A DNA stretch of 36,577 bases from a virus, in IMG/VR virus record IMGVR_UViG_3300045741_000242, positions 1-36,577 of that record; one strand, 5' to 3'. The translations under genes were made by a program, and so were the position numbers. Below are positions 30,843 to 36,481 of the stretch, piece after piece. The notes under the pieces are model-generated. The model saw nothing but the letters and a program-made list of their open reading frames with translations. It was not told where the DNA came from and searched no databases. How positions within the stretch are numbered: the stretch's first letter is position 1; the number at the start of each line of letters is the position of its first letter.

Positions 30843-30892
30843 CGTAACGGTTTGTAACGGGCCGTAACAGTTTGTAACGCTGGACTTGTTAC
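30843..30892. repeat. GTAAC array B, 10-bp phased
   Basis: GTAAC occurs at 30844, 30854, 30864 and 30874, exactly 10 bp apart, with an inverted GTTAC at 30888. The array can also be read as two 18-bp repeats 20 bp apart (CGTAACGGTTTGTAACGG and CGTAACAGTTTGTAACGC). It fills the gap between the winged-helix gene and the O-like gene. Same-face spacing is typical of iterons or cooperative operators. Confidence 0.75.
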
Positions 30893-31275
30893 GGTACGCT
30901 GTCCTGGCCTTGGCCTATGGAAGGGACGGGGCCGGCTCCATGCGCTGCGGCACGATTGGGGCCGGCCCCGCGGGCGTTCCACAGGTCCAGGTTCTCCCCC
31001 CGGCGCACCAGGCGGTACTCGAACACCCCGCGCGCGGCCTCGCCGCGGCGCCGGCGCTCGACCGTGTGCCCCCCAAACTTCGCCTTGCGCAAATCCCGGA
31101 CCCGAGCCGAGACCGAGGCTGTATTGCGATCGTGGGTCAGCGCGCCGATCTCCTCGAGCGTCCACCACTCGGCCATCAGGAAAGCGGCGTAAACGCGCAG
31201 GAGCTGGCCGGTCAGGCGCTGGTGGTCAAAGGCACGCTCGTAGGTCGCCCCGTCGAAGTCGGCCCCAGGCCTCAT
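30889..31275 (-). CDS. Winged-helix DNA-binding protein, 128 aa
   Basis: ATG at 31275 overlaps the repressor stop (ATGA); the open frame further upstream is shadow sequence of the repressor gene. The sequence TGQLLRVYAAFLMAEWWTLEEIGALTHDRNTASVSARVRDLRKAKFG followed by GVFEYRLV (quoted in part as TLEEIGALTHD, SVSARVRDLRK, FEYRLV) is a winged-helix fold with the wing at the Arg-rich turn. The C-terminal 30 residues are Gly/Pro-rich. Such proteins occur between repressor and replication genes in many phages and may regulate transcription or help at the origin. Its 3' end runs into the GTAAC array, a possible target. Confidence 0.7.
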   Translation of the reverse strand: MRPGADFDGATYERAFDHQRLTGQLLRVYAAFLMAEWWTLEEIGALTHDRNTASVSARVRDLRKAKFGGHTVERRRRGEAARGVFEYRLVRRGENLDLWNARGAGPNRAAAHGAGPVPSIGQGQDSVP

Positions 31276-31466
31276 GGGCGCGGGGTCCCCAGGAGCTTCT
31301 CGATCGGGAGCCCCGTGACCTTCGAGAGCTTGACCAGGTTGTCGATGGAGGGGCGCGTGTCCCCACTGAGCCACCCCCACACGGAGGGCTGCGCGACGCC
31401 GATCGCCTTGGCGAGGGCGGCCTGGCTCATCTTGTTGCGCTTCAAATGCTGGGCGAGTGCTTGCAT
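31272..31466 (-). CDS. CI/Cro-type HTH repressor, 64 aa
   Basis: The whole protein is one XRE-family DNA-binding domain: MQALAQHLKRNKMSQAALAKAIGV, recognition helix QPSVWGWLSG, then DNLVKLSKVTGLPIEKLLG. There is no C-terminal cleavage domain, so induction by RecA self-cleavage is not expected. It is divergently transcribed from the early operon. No Shine-Dalgarno precedes the ATG, and a candidate -10 (TAGAGT) ends seven bases before it, so the transcript may be leaderless, as lambda cI is from PRM. The nearby ATAG-N7-CTAT palindromes are its likely operators. Confidence 0.85.
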   Translation of the reverse strand: MQALAQHLKRNKMSQAALAKAIGVAQPSVWGWLSGDTRPSIDNLVKLSKVTGLPIEKLLGTPRP

Positions 31467-31473
31467 GGCGGGG

Positions 31474-31502
31474 ACTCTAGCGCGTTCTTTTTCTCAACGC
31501 AA
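31474..31502 (-). promoter_or_regulatory. Candidate repressor promoter
   Basis: On the minus strand TTGCGT (31502-31497) and TAGAGT (31479-31474) are separated by 17 bases. Transcription would start at or just before the repressor ATG (31466), giving a leaderless message. The -35 lies inside operator O1, so repressor binding could control its own gene. The match to consensus is moderate. Confidence 0.45.
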
Positions 31503-31516
31503 TAGCCTAGCCCTAT
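31502..31516. promoter_or_regulatory. Operator O1, ATAG-N7-CTAT
   Basis: This is a perfect inverted repeat, extended to CAATAG-N7-CTATTG at 31500-31518. It sits between the divergent promoters, covering the -35 of the candidate repressor promoter and touching the -35 of the early promoter. It is the first of four sites with the same ATAG-N7-CTAT form. Confidence 0.7.
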
Positions 31517-31542
31517 TGACAACGATAGGCGGGGCCTATAAT
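31516..31542 (+). promoter_or_regulatory. Early promoter P1 with operator O2
   Basis: A consensus TTGACA (31516-31521) and a consensus TATAAT (31537-31542) are 15 bases apart, reading toward the early gene at 31572. A second ATAG-N7-CTAT operator (31525-31539) fills the spacer and overlaps the -10. The hexamers are perfect but the spacing is short, which may lower basal activity. Confidence 0.8.
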
Positions 31543-31571
31543 ATCAAGCCTCACTGGAAAGGAGGCGAGAC

Positions 31572-31913
31572 ATGGACGGAAGCGGAAACACTGTGAAACA
31601 AGGCCTTTGCGCTGGGGACATCCTCCACGCGCCCTGGGGATACAACATGACCCACCCGGATTTCTACCTGGTGCTCGAGGGCGCCGAGGTCGGCAGGTTT
31701 GCCCGGCTGACGCAGATCGAGCGGGATGAGACCAGCACGGGCTTCCTGTGTGGGACAGCGGTCCCGAAGGTGCCCCACGTCTACAAGGGCAAAGTCGAGC
31801 GCAAGAAGGTGCGGGCGTCTGACGCGAGCTGGAAGGCCGTCGTCAAGTTCGACAGCCACAAGTTCGGGTATCGGTGGGACGGGAAGCCCTGCCGGTTCAA
31901 CTACTGCGACTGA
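31572..31913 (+). CDS. First early gene, plasmid/phage-type hypothetical protein, 113 aa
   Basis: A strong ribosome site (AAAGGAGG) precedes the ATG, and promoter P1 lies directly upstream. The protein contains GDILHAPWGYNMTHPDFYLVL near residue 15 and ends KFGYRWDGKPCRFNYCD. A GDI-x3-WGY-x5-FY-V opening and a C-terminal WDGKP are features I associate with a family of uncharacterised proteins on plasmids and phages. The function is unknown. Being first under the repressor-controlled promoter, it should be among the earliest and most strongly expressed products. Confidence 0.7.
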   Translation: MDGSGNTVKQGLCAGDILHAPWGYNMTHPDFYLVLEGAEVGRFARLTQIERDETSTGFLCGTAVPKVPHVYKGKVERKKVRASDASWKAVVKFDSHKFGYRWDGKPCRFNYCD

Positions 31914-31922
31914 GGAGGCGCC

Positions 31923-32279
31923 ATGAAGATCATCACAAAGGAAATCGCGGCAAGGCTCCCGGCCTTGTACGCCAACGAGGGCAAGGCCGCGGCGGACGTC
32001 CCGGTCGTGCTCAAGCTGTTCAACCCCTGCGGAGCGGGGACCTGGTACATCACGGAGGGCGAGCTGGACGCGGCCGGGGATCACACCCAGTCCACCCTGT
32101 TCGGGCTGTGCTGCATCCACGAGGCCGAGCTGGGCTACGTCAACCTGGGCGAGCTGCTCGCGGTCAAGTTGCGCTTCGGCCTGAAGATCGAGCGCGACCT
32201 GCACTGGAGCGGCTCCCTGGCTGACGCCTACCGGCGCGAAGGCCTTGCGGTGCCTGACTTCACCAAGGAGGAAGCATGA
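31923..32279 (+). CDS. DUF2958-family protein, 118 aa
   Basis: The sequence MKIITKEIAARLPALYANEG, then VVLKLFNPCGAGTWYITEGELD, LFGLCCIHEAELGYVNLGEL and LKIERDLHW matches the DUF2958 pattern of short proteins common on plasmids, integrative elements and phages (TWY-x-TEG, ELGY-x-L-x-EL, IERDL). No biochemical function is established for the family. The ribosome site is GGAGGCGCC. The stop overlaps the next start by ATGA. Confidence 0.8.
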   Translation: MKIITKEIAARLPALYANEGKAAADVPVVLKLFNPCGAGTWYITEGELDAAGDHTQSTLFGLCCIHEAELGYVNLGELLAVKLRFGLKIERDLHWSGSLADAYRREGLAVPDFTKEEA

Positions 32280-32566
32280 ACGACACGAACATCGAGCGGC
32301 TCACATTCTCCCTGCGCAGGGTGATGCGAGCCAGCCAGGCGGCCGGCATGGAGCTGGCGAAATACCCACGGCTGCGCGATGAACCCTGGGCGCGTGAGCT
32401 GCTTCACGCCGCGCAGCACGCCAGAGACGCACTGCGGGCCAGCAGGGAGGCGCGCCACGGCGAGCCGCAGGTGTGCCAGGTGTGCGGCGAGGACTACTAC
32501 GGCGAGAGCTGCTGCGGGAGCGATGAGCTGCCCGAGCCGGGCGAGATCCGGGAGACAGGCAAGTGA
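32276..32566 (+). CDS. Small protein with C-terminal cysteine motif, 96 aa
   Basis: The N-terminal two-thirds are helical and Arg-rich (ERLTFSLRRVMRASQAAGMEL, LLHAAQHARDALRASREARHG). The C-terminal third holds a C-x2-C ... CC cluster (QVCQVCGEDYYGESCCG) that could bind one zinc. It is coupled at both ends (ATGA before, GTGA after). The function is unknown. Confidence 0.6.
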   Translation: MNDTNIERLTFSLRRVMRASQAAGMELAKYPRLRDEPWARELLHAAQHARDALRASREARHGEPQVCQVCGEDYYGESCCGSDELPEPGEIRETGK

Positions 32567-32799
32567 GCGGCCTGGCGATCGCCGGCCTCACGGTGGCTGA
32601 GTCCGATTTCCTGGGCCACGTGACCCGCTTCGGATCGGACGGCTACCCGGTCCACAAGTGCCGGAACGGGCGCTGGATATGGGCCGACTTTTGGGGCGTC
32701 AAGGGCGCCCCGACCACCTACCGCACCAAGCGCGATTGTGTCCAGGCGATCGAGCGCTACATCGATGTGCTCCTGGACAAGCACGCGGGGCGACTTTGA
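32563..32799 (+). CDS. Uncharacterised early protein, 78 aa
   Basis: GTG at 32563 overlaps the preceding stop. The sequence (FLGHVTRFGSDGYPVHKCRNGRWIWADFWG, in part) is aromatic-rich and compact, followed by a helical RDCVQAIERYIDVLLDKHAG. It is the last gene of the first early segment; its stop abuts operator O3 of the second promoter. The family is unknown. Confidence 0.6.
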   Translation: MSGLAIAGLTVAESDFLGHVTRFGSDGYPVHKCRNGRWIWADFWGVKGAPTTYRTKRDCVQAIERYIDVLLDKHAGRL

Positions 32800-32840
32800 T
32801 AGTCGAAACCTATTGACAGGGTATAGGCAGCGGCTATAAT
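32799..32840 (+). promoter_or_regulatory. Second early promoter P2 with operators O3 and O4
   Basis: TTGACA (32813-32818) and TATAAT (32835-32840) are separated by 16 bases. Two perfect ATAG-N7-CTAT operators flank them: O3 at 32799-32813, touching the -35, and O4 at 32823-32837, covering the -10. The layout copies P1 almost exactly (operator centres 24 bp apart here, 23 bp at P1). The promoter drives the gene at 32864 and those beyond. Confidence 0.82.
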
Positions 32841-32863
32841 GGCTGCGGACAGAAGGAGGAAAT

Positions 32864-33145
32864 ATGAGCTACAAATTCCATGAAGACCCCGGCCACGGTT
32901 GGCTGGAGGTGCCGATGGCGGAGCTGGTCGAGTTGGGGATCGCCCACCAGATCAGCGGCTACAGCTACAAGAGCCGCGACGGCCTCACCGCCTACCTGGA
33001 GGAAGACTCCGACATGTCGATCTTCCTGCGGGCCAAGGGCGTGCCGATCGGCGGCCTCGAGGCCTTCGGCGTGAAGTACAGCCACACCAACAGCGACTCG
33101 TTTGTGCGCTACCTGGCCCGGTTCCCGGCGAAGGAGGCCGCATGA
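32864..33145 (+). CDS. Conserved-type plasmid/phage protein, 93 aa
   Basis: The strong ribosome site GAAGGAGG and promoter P2 precede the ATG. The sequence MSYKFHEDPGHGWLEVPMAEL, then LGIAHQISGYSYKSRDGLTAYLEEDSD resembles a family of short proteins found on many phages and plasmids (DPGHGWL at the N-terminus, ISxYSY and YLEED in the middle). The function is not known. It is first in the second early segment. Confidence 0.7.
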   Translation: MSYKFHEDPGHGWLEVPMAELVELGIAHQISGYSYKSRDGLTAYLEEDSDMSIFLRAKGVPIGGLEAFGVKYSHTNSDSFVRYLARFPAKEAA

Positions 33146-33303
33146 AGCCCGGCGCCAAGTACCGCCAGCCCTGCGGCTGCCTCGCCCAGGGCTCCAGGTG
33201 GCTCGAGCTGTGCGCGCAGCACCAGGCCGAGGAGCGCGAGGTGCACGAGCGCTGGAAACAGGATCACGAACGGGCGGCCCAGCCGCCCAAGGAGATTGCA
33301 TGA
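33142..33303 (+). CDS. Small Cys/His protein, 53 aa
   Basis: ATG at 33142 overlaps the preceding stop. The motif QPCGCLAQGSRWLELCAQH (C-x-C, then C-x2-H about 11 residues on) could hold a zinc ion, followed by a highly charged helix (QAEEREVHERWKQDHERAA). It may be a DNA- or protein-binding mini-domain. The family is unknown. Confidence 0.55.
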   Translation: MKPGAKYRQPCGCLAQGSRWLELCAQHQAEEREVHERWKQDHERAAQPPKEIA

Positions 33304-33629
33304 ACAGGTACGACACATACACCGAACTGGCCGAGCTGCCGGCCTACCGCAGGCAGGGAGAGCACGAGGACTACGAAACCTTCAGCAAGTCGGCCGCCCT
33401 CAAGTGGAGCGGCGCAGGGCTCCCGCCGGCCATCGGCGAGACGGTCCTGGTGCGGATCAATCGGATCGGGCCCAGCAAGGTCCTCCGTTACTTCTACGAG
33501 CACGGGTGGCTCGGCGTTCTGGTCCTGCCGATCAACCCGCCCCAGTGGTACAGGAAGCAAAACGGGTTCGGCGGCGCCTGCCACGTGTTCGGTGCCGAGA
33601 TTGGCGAGCGCCAGCAGGAGGTCGCATGA
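33300..33629 (+). CDS. Uncharacterised early protein, 109 aa
   Basis: ATG at 33300 overlaps the preceding stop, with AAGGAGATT as ribosome site. The sequence begins MNRYDTYTELAELPAYRRQG. The centre PPAIGETVLVRINRIGPSKVLRYFYEHGWLGV (in part) suggests a small beta-barrel, and the C-terminus holds NGFGGACHVFGAEIG. No known family is recognised. Confidence 0.6.
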   Translation: MNRYDTYTELAELPAYRRQGEHEDYETFSKSAALKWSGAGLPPAIGETVLVRINRIGPSKVLRYFYEHGWLGVLVLPINPPQWYRKQNGFGGACHVFGAEIGERQQEVA

Positions 33630-33832
33630 TCGTGCGCACGCCGGAGCCGTTCACGGACCGCATCGAAACCGGAACAAAGGAGTTTTGGCATCGCAGGGCA
33701 CTACACTTGCGAGCCGAGCGCGATGTGCTGCTGGCGGCGCTGAAGCGCGCCGAGTACCTGGTGACTGGGCAGGACTACCTCGACGCGCTCGCCGTGATCC
33801 GCGCCGCAATGGCACTGGAGGCCACGTGGTAA
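33626..33832 (+). CDS. Small helical early protein, 68 aa
   Basis: ATG at 33626 overlaps the preceding stop, with a CAGGAGG ribosome site. The sequence contains ERDVLLAALKRAEYLVTGQD and a helical DALAVIRAAMALEATW end, resembling generic helical early proteins of phages. The function is unknown. Confidence 0.55.
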   Translation: MIVRTPEPFTDRIETGTKEFWHRRALHLRAERDVLLAALKRAEYLVTGQDYLDALAVIRAAMALEATW

Positions 33833-34017
33833 TCGACAACCCCGCCGACCCGATCGCCGAGGGACTGTTCACCTCCGAGCGCGCCGAGGCGCTCAAGCGC
33901 GCCGATGCCCTCAACGTGTTTCTGTACGGCCCCGGCTCTGGCGCCCAGCCGACCGCGGCCGGCGACCTGCTGCTGCTGGGCGCCCTCTCAACCCTCGACA
34001 AGGAGCCAACACCGTGA
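33826..34017 (+). CDS. Uncharacterised early protein, 63 aa
   Basis: GTG at 33826 overlaps the previous gene by 7 bases. The product is acidic and helical (DPIAEGLFTSERAEALKRADAL), followed by a Gly/Pro turn and a leucine-rich AGDLLLLGALSTL segment. Its stop overlaps the next GTG. The family is unknown. Confidence 0.5.
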   Translation: MVIDNPADPIAEGLFTSERAEALKRADALNVFLYGPGSGAQPTAAGDLLLLGALSTLDKEPTP

Positions 34018-34193
34018 GCACCCTCACCCGCCGCCACTGTCACGAGATCGCCCGCGAGCTGCTCATCAGCGCGCACCACGAGAACCGGCCCGAGGCCAAG
34101 CGCGCATTCCTGCGCCTCTCGCGCACCTGGGTCAACCTGGCGCTGGTCGCCCGAGCGCGCGGCCCCATCCACTTCAGGGGGCGCAGCGTATGA
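34014..34193 (+). CDS. Small basic helical protein, 59 aa
   Basis: GTG at 34014 overlaps the previous stop (GTGA) and the stop overlaps the next ATG. The product (TLTRRHCHEIARELLISAHH, RAFLRLSRTWVNLALVARAR) is very Arg/His-rich and helical, with a strong positive charge that could bind nucleic acid. The family is unknown. Confidence 0.5.
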   Translation: MSTLTRRHCHEIARELLISAHHENRPEAKRAFLRLSRTWVNLALVARARGPIHFRGRSV

Positions 34194-34459
34194 AAGTCGC
34201 CATGTACCGACTGTCCGATGGGTGCGAGCTGCTCCTTGAAGCCGACGACTACCGGGAGCGATCGGAAAATTACATCCGTACCACGGAAATTGCCGAGGTC
34301 ACTCTGGAGCCACTGGCGCCCGAGATCGTGGTGCCGGCCCTCATCGCGCAAATTGACAATGCCGAGGCCGAGCTGCGCAACCGATTTAACGAGAAGCTCT
34401 CCGAGCTGAATGCCGCGCGCGCTAACCTGCTGGCCCTCACGCATCAGGTGACGCCGTGA
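34190..34459 (+). CDS. Uncharacterised early protein with C-terminal coiled coil, 89 aa
   Basis: ATG at 34190 overlaps the previous stop. The N-terminal half is acidic (LSDGCELLLEADDYRERSE). The C-terminal half is a predicted coiled coil (LIAQIDNAEAELRNRFNEKL, SELNAARANLLAL). It may oligomerise. The function is unknown. Confidence 0.55.
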   Translation: MKVAMYRLSDGCELLLEADDYRERSENYIRTTEIAEVTLEPLAPEIVVPALIAQIDNAEAELRNRFNEKLSELNAARANLLALTHQVTP

Positions 34460-34650
34460 GCATGGCCCTATGTACCCGCTGCGACATGCTGGTCGATACC
34501 GACGAGGACTTGGATTGCTACGACAATCCCAAGCAGGTTTGCATCTGCGAGGCGTGCCGCGCCGAGATCGACGAGGACATCGAGCGCAGCCCGCCCGCGG
34601 AGCTGGACGCGCACCTCGAGAGCCTGGCCGAGCGCACCCGTGAGCGTTAG
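34456..34650 (+). CDS. Small acidic zinc-finger-like protein, 64 aa
   Basis: GTG at 34456 overlaps the previous stop. Cysteines in C-x2-C (CTRC) and, further on, C-x-C-x2-C (CICEAC) form a potential zinc site inside a strongly acidic chain (VDTDEDLDCYDN, AEIDEDIERSPP). It may mimic DNA or bind a host protein; this is speculation. It lies directly before the recombinase gene. Confidence 0.55.
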   Translation: MSMALCTRCDMLVDTDEDLDCYDNPKQVCICEACRAEIDEDIERSPPAELDAHLESLAERTRER

Positions 34651-34669
34651 AACACCCCAAGGAGATCAC

Positions 34670-35491
34670 ATGAGCGAGACCGCAACCAAGACCAGCCCCC
34701 CGCCCACCAGCGTCATCGTGCGCATGGCCGAGCGCTACGGGATCGAGGCGAACAAGTACCTGGCCGCCGTGCGCGCCACGGCCTTCAAGGCCGCCGGCAC
34801 CGAGGAGCAGCTCATGGCGCTCTTTGTGGTCGCCGAGCAGTATGGCCTCAATCCCTGGACCAAGGAAATCTTCGCTTTCCCGGACAAGTCCGGCGGGGTG
34901 GTGCCCGTGGTCGGGGTCGATGGCTGGGCCCGCATCATCAATTCGCACGCCATGTTCGATGGCCTGGAGTTCAACGAGCCCGAGACCGAGCGCGACGAGG
35001 CGGCCCCCGCCTGGATCGAGTGCGTGATCTACCGAAAGGATCGCACCCACCCGACCAAGGTGCGCGAGTATTTCAAGGAAGTGAACCGCGGCGGCGGCAC
35101 CACGAGCCCCTGGGTCACGCACCCGCGCCGGATGCTCCGCCACAAGGCGCTGATCCAGTGTGCGCGCCTCGCCTTCGGGTTCGCAGGGATCTACGACCAG
35201 GACGAGGCCGAGCGCATCATCGAAGCCCAGCCGCGCGACCTGGGCCCCAGGAGCAGCGAGCCGATTGACTACACGCTGCGCGACTCGTGGGTCAAGACGA
35301 TCGTCGATCTGTTCAACTCCGACAAGGACGAGTACGACATCGCCCAGCTCCTGCGCGATGCCGAGGTCGAGCTGAACAAGGCGCCCGAGATTTACACCGC
35401 GGTCCTCGACTACCTGGCGAGCAACGGCCACATAACGAAAAAGAAATGGCGCGAGTACCTGGACCTGCGCAGGCCCCTGGAGGGATCATGA
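34670..35491 (+). CDS. bet: Single-strand annealing protein (Redbeta/RecT family), 273 aa
   Basis: The protein anneals complementary single strands in phage recombination. ATG at 34670 follows AAGGAGATC. The family core is clear: NKYLAAVRATAFKA, LMALFVVAEQYGLNPWTKEIFAF, GGVVPVVGVDGWARIINSHA, then WIECVIYRKDRTHPTKVREYF and PRRMLRHKALIQCARLAFGFAGIYD. These correspond to the lambda Redbeta/RecT fold. The length is close to lambda Bet (261 aa). No partner exonuclease is encoded nearby, and no single-strand-binding protein was seen. Short exact repeats in adjacent small genes may be products of such annealing. Confidence 0.93.
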   Translation: MSETATKTSPPPTSVIVRMAERYGIEANKYLAAVRATAFKAAGTEEQLMALFVVAEQYGLNPWTKEIFAFPDKSGGVVPVVGVDGWARIINSHAMFDGLEFNEPETERDEAAPAWIECVIYRKDRTHPTKVREYFKEVNRGGGTTSPWVTHPRRMLRHKALIQCARLAFGFAGIYDQDEAERIIEAQPRDLGPRSSEPIDYTLRDSWVKTIVDLFNSDKDEYDIAQLLRDAEVELNKAPEIYTAVLDYLASNGHITKKKWREYLDLRRPLEGS

Positions 35492-35637
35492 GCTACTCGC
35501 TGCTGTTCCGCTGGCTCGAGCTGGTCTTCGCCCTGGCGATCCTGGCGGCTGGCGCTAACAAGGCCTGGGAGCTGTGGCGCGGTCGCAAGCGCAGGAGACG
35601 GATCTGGCTGGAAGAGTTTGAAAGGAGATACCCATGA
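35488..35637 (+). CDS. 49-aa single-helix membrane protein
   Basis: ATG at 35488 overlaps the bet stop (ATGA). One N-terminal hydrophobic helix (LELVFALAILAAGANKAW) is followed by a strongly basic segment (RGRKRRRRIWLEEFERR), giving a cytoplasmic positive tail. Its stop overlaps the ATG of the 11-aa remnant at 35634. The function is unknown. Confidence 0.55.
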   Translation: MSYSLLFRWLELVFALAILAAGANKAWELWRGRKRRRRIWLEEFERRYP

Positions 35638-35669
35638 CCACCAGCGACGGGAAAGTGAGGCGAACATGA
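35634..35669 (+). pseudogene. 11-aa leader or remnant peptide MTTSDGKVRRT
   Basis: It has a strong ribosome site (GAAAGGAGATACCC) and is coupled on both sides (ATGA overlaps). Its codons for TSDGKVRR are shared with the start of the gene at 35958 (23 identical bases at 35640-35662 and 35967-35989), after which it stops. It looks like a truncated copy that still delivers ribosomes to the gene at 35666. Confidence 0.5.
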
Positions 35670-35965
35670 CGAAGCCTGATGCGATGGTGGGGTGGCCCGA
35701 GAAGCCATCTGACCCGCTCTGGGGAGTGAGCGACGATGAGTATAAAGACTACTACCGTCATCTCGCCACCTTTTGGGAACAGCGCGCCCGGGCGTACCTT
35801 GAAAAGCTAAAACACTGCGTCGTTGAAATGGAAACCGCCACTAACTCGTGGGGCCGCACAAACTTCTTTCCGCTTACCAACGAATTGCGTGAGTTTATCT
35901 CTACGATTGGCCCATTACCGGAAGCCCGCAGGGCTGACGCCCTGCCGGAGCGCACAGATGACTGA
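35666..35965 (+). CDS. Uncharacterised early protein, 99 aa
   Basis: ATG at 35666 is preferred because it overlaps the stop of the leader peptide and codons further upstream are out-of-context. The sequence is MTKPDAMVGWPEKPSDPLWG, then YKDYYRHLATFWEQRARAYL and a C-terminal FPLTNELREFISTIGPLPEA. Base composition is lower in GC than in the late genes. The function is unknown. Confidence 0.6.
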   Translation: MTKPDAMVGWPEKPSDPLWGVSDDEYKDYYRHLATFWEQRARAYLEKLKHCVVEMETATNSWGRTNFFPLTNELREFISTIGPLPEARRADALPERTDD

Positions 35966-36257
35966 CACCAGCGACGGGAAAGTGAGGCGGTACAGTGTCG
36001 CGCTTGGACACATGAACAGCAATGAAATGCTAGGGCATCAGCGTGTCGTCCTCGCCTCCGACCACGACGCCCTGCTTGCCGAGCGCGACTCTCTCCGTGC
36101 CGACAATGCGCGGTTGAGGGACATCATAGACCGTGCCTGCAACGCGCTGACCGACTCAATCAATGTCAGCGGCAATGATCCTGATACAAACCTGTATTGG
36201 GTCAACAGGCTACGCGCCGCCCTCGCGCTGGGCGAGCGGCAACAGGAGGGGGAGTGA
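35958..36257 (+). CDS. Early coiled-coil protein, 99 aa
   Basis: ATG at 35958 overlaps the previous stop by 8 bases; the same frame upstream is shadow sequence. The product starts MTDTSDGKVRRYSVALGHMN and continues with ASDHDALLAERDSLRADNARLRDIIDRA, a coiled-coil type seen in many lambdoid accessory proteins. Its 5' end is repeated in the remnant at 35634. The function is unknown. Confidence 0.6.
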   Translation: MTDTSDGKVRRYSVALGHMNSNEMLGHQRVVLASDHDALLAERDSLRADNARLRDIIDRACNALTDSINVSGNDPDTNLYWVNRLRAALALGERQQEGE

Positions 36258-36481
36258 TGGGCGAGTTTAGGCGCTGCCGGTTTAACGGATGCTGGGGAAT
36301 GAGCGATGCGGATCATGGATGGTGCGGTATCCACGAACGGACGCAGTTATCGGTAACGAACGGCGATGCGGAGAGAGCCAAACTCGCTGCCGCCCAGAAG
36401 CGTGCTGCGCGCCGTGAAATGGACATGACGCAGAATCAACGCGATAGATTGTATGCGAAGCGAGCGCGGAGGAAACCATGA
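36257..36481 (+). CDS. Small zinc-finger-like basic protein, 74 aa
   Basis: ATG at 36257 overlaps the previous stop (TGATG) with GGAGGGGGA as ribosome site. The N-terminus has Cys/His ligands in a finger-like pattern (RRCRFNGCWGMSDADHGWCGIHE: C-x4-C, C-x2-H). A basic helical tail follows (AAAQKRAARREMDM, RLYAKRARRKP). It probably binds nucleic acid. The stop overlaps the 22-aa peptide start. The family is unknown. Confidence 0.6.
   Translation: MGEFRRCRFNGCWGMSDADHGWCGIHERTQLSVTNGDAERAKLAAAQKRAARREMDMTQNQRDRLYAKRARRKP

Noticed and set aside
31272-31466. SOS-inducible CI repressor
   Set aside because: The protein has only the HTH domain and lacks the C-terminal peptidase-like domain needed for RecA-stimulated cleavage.
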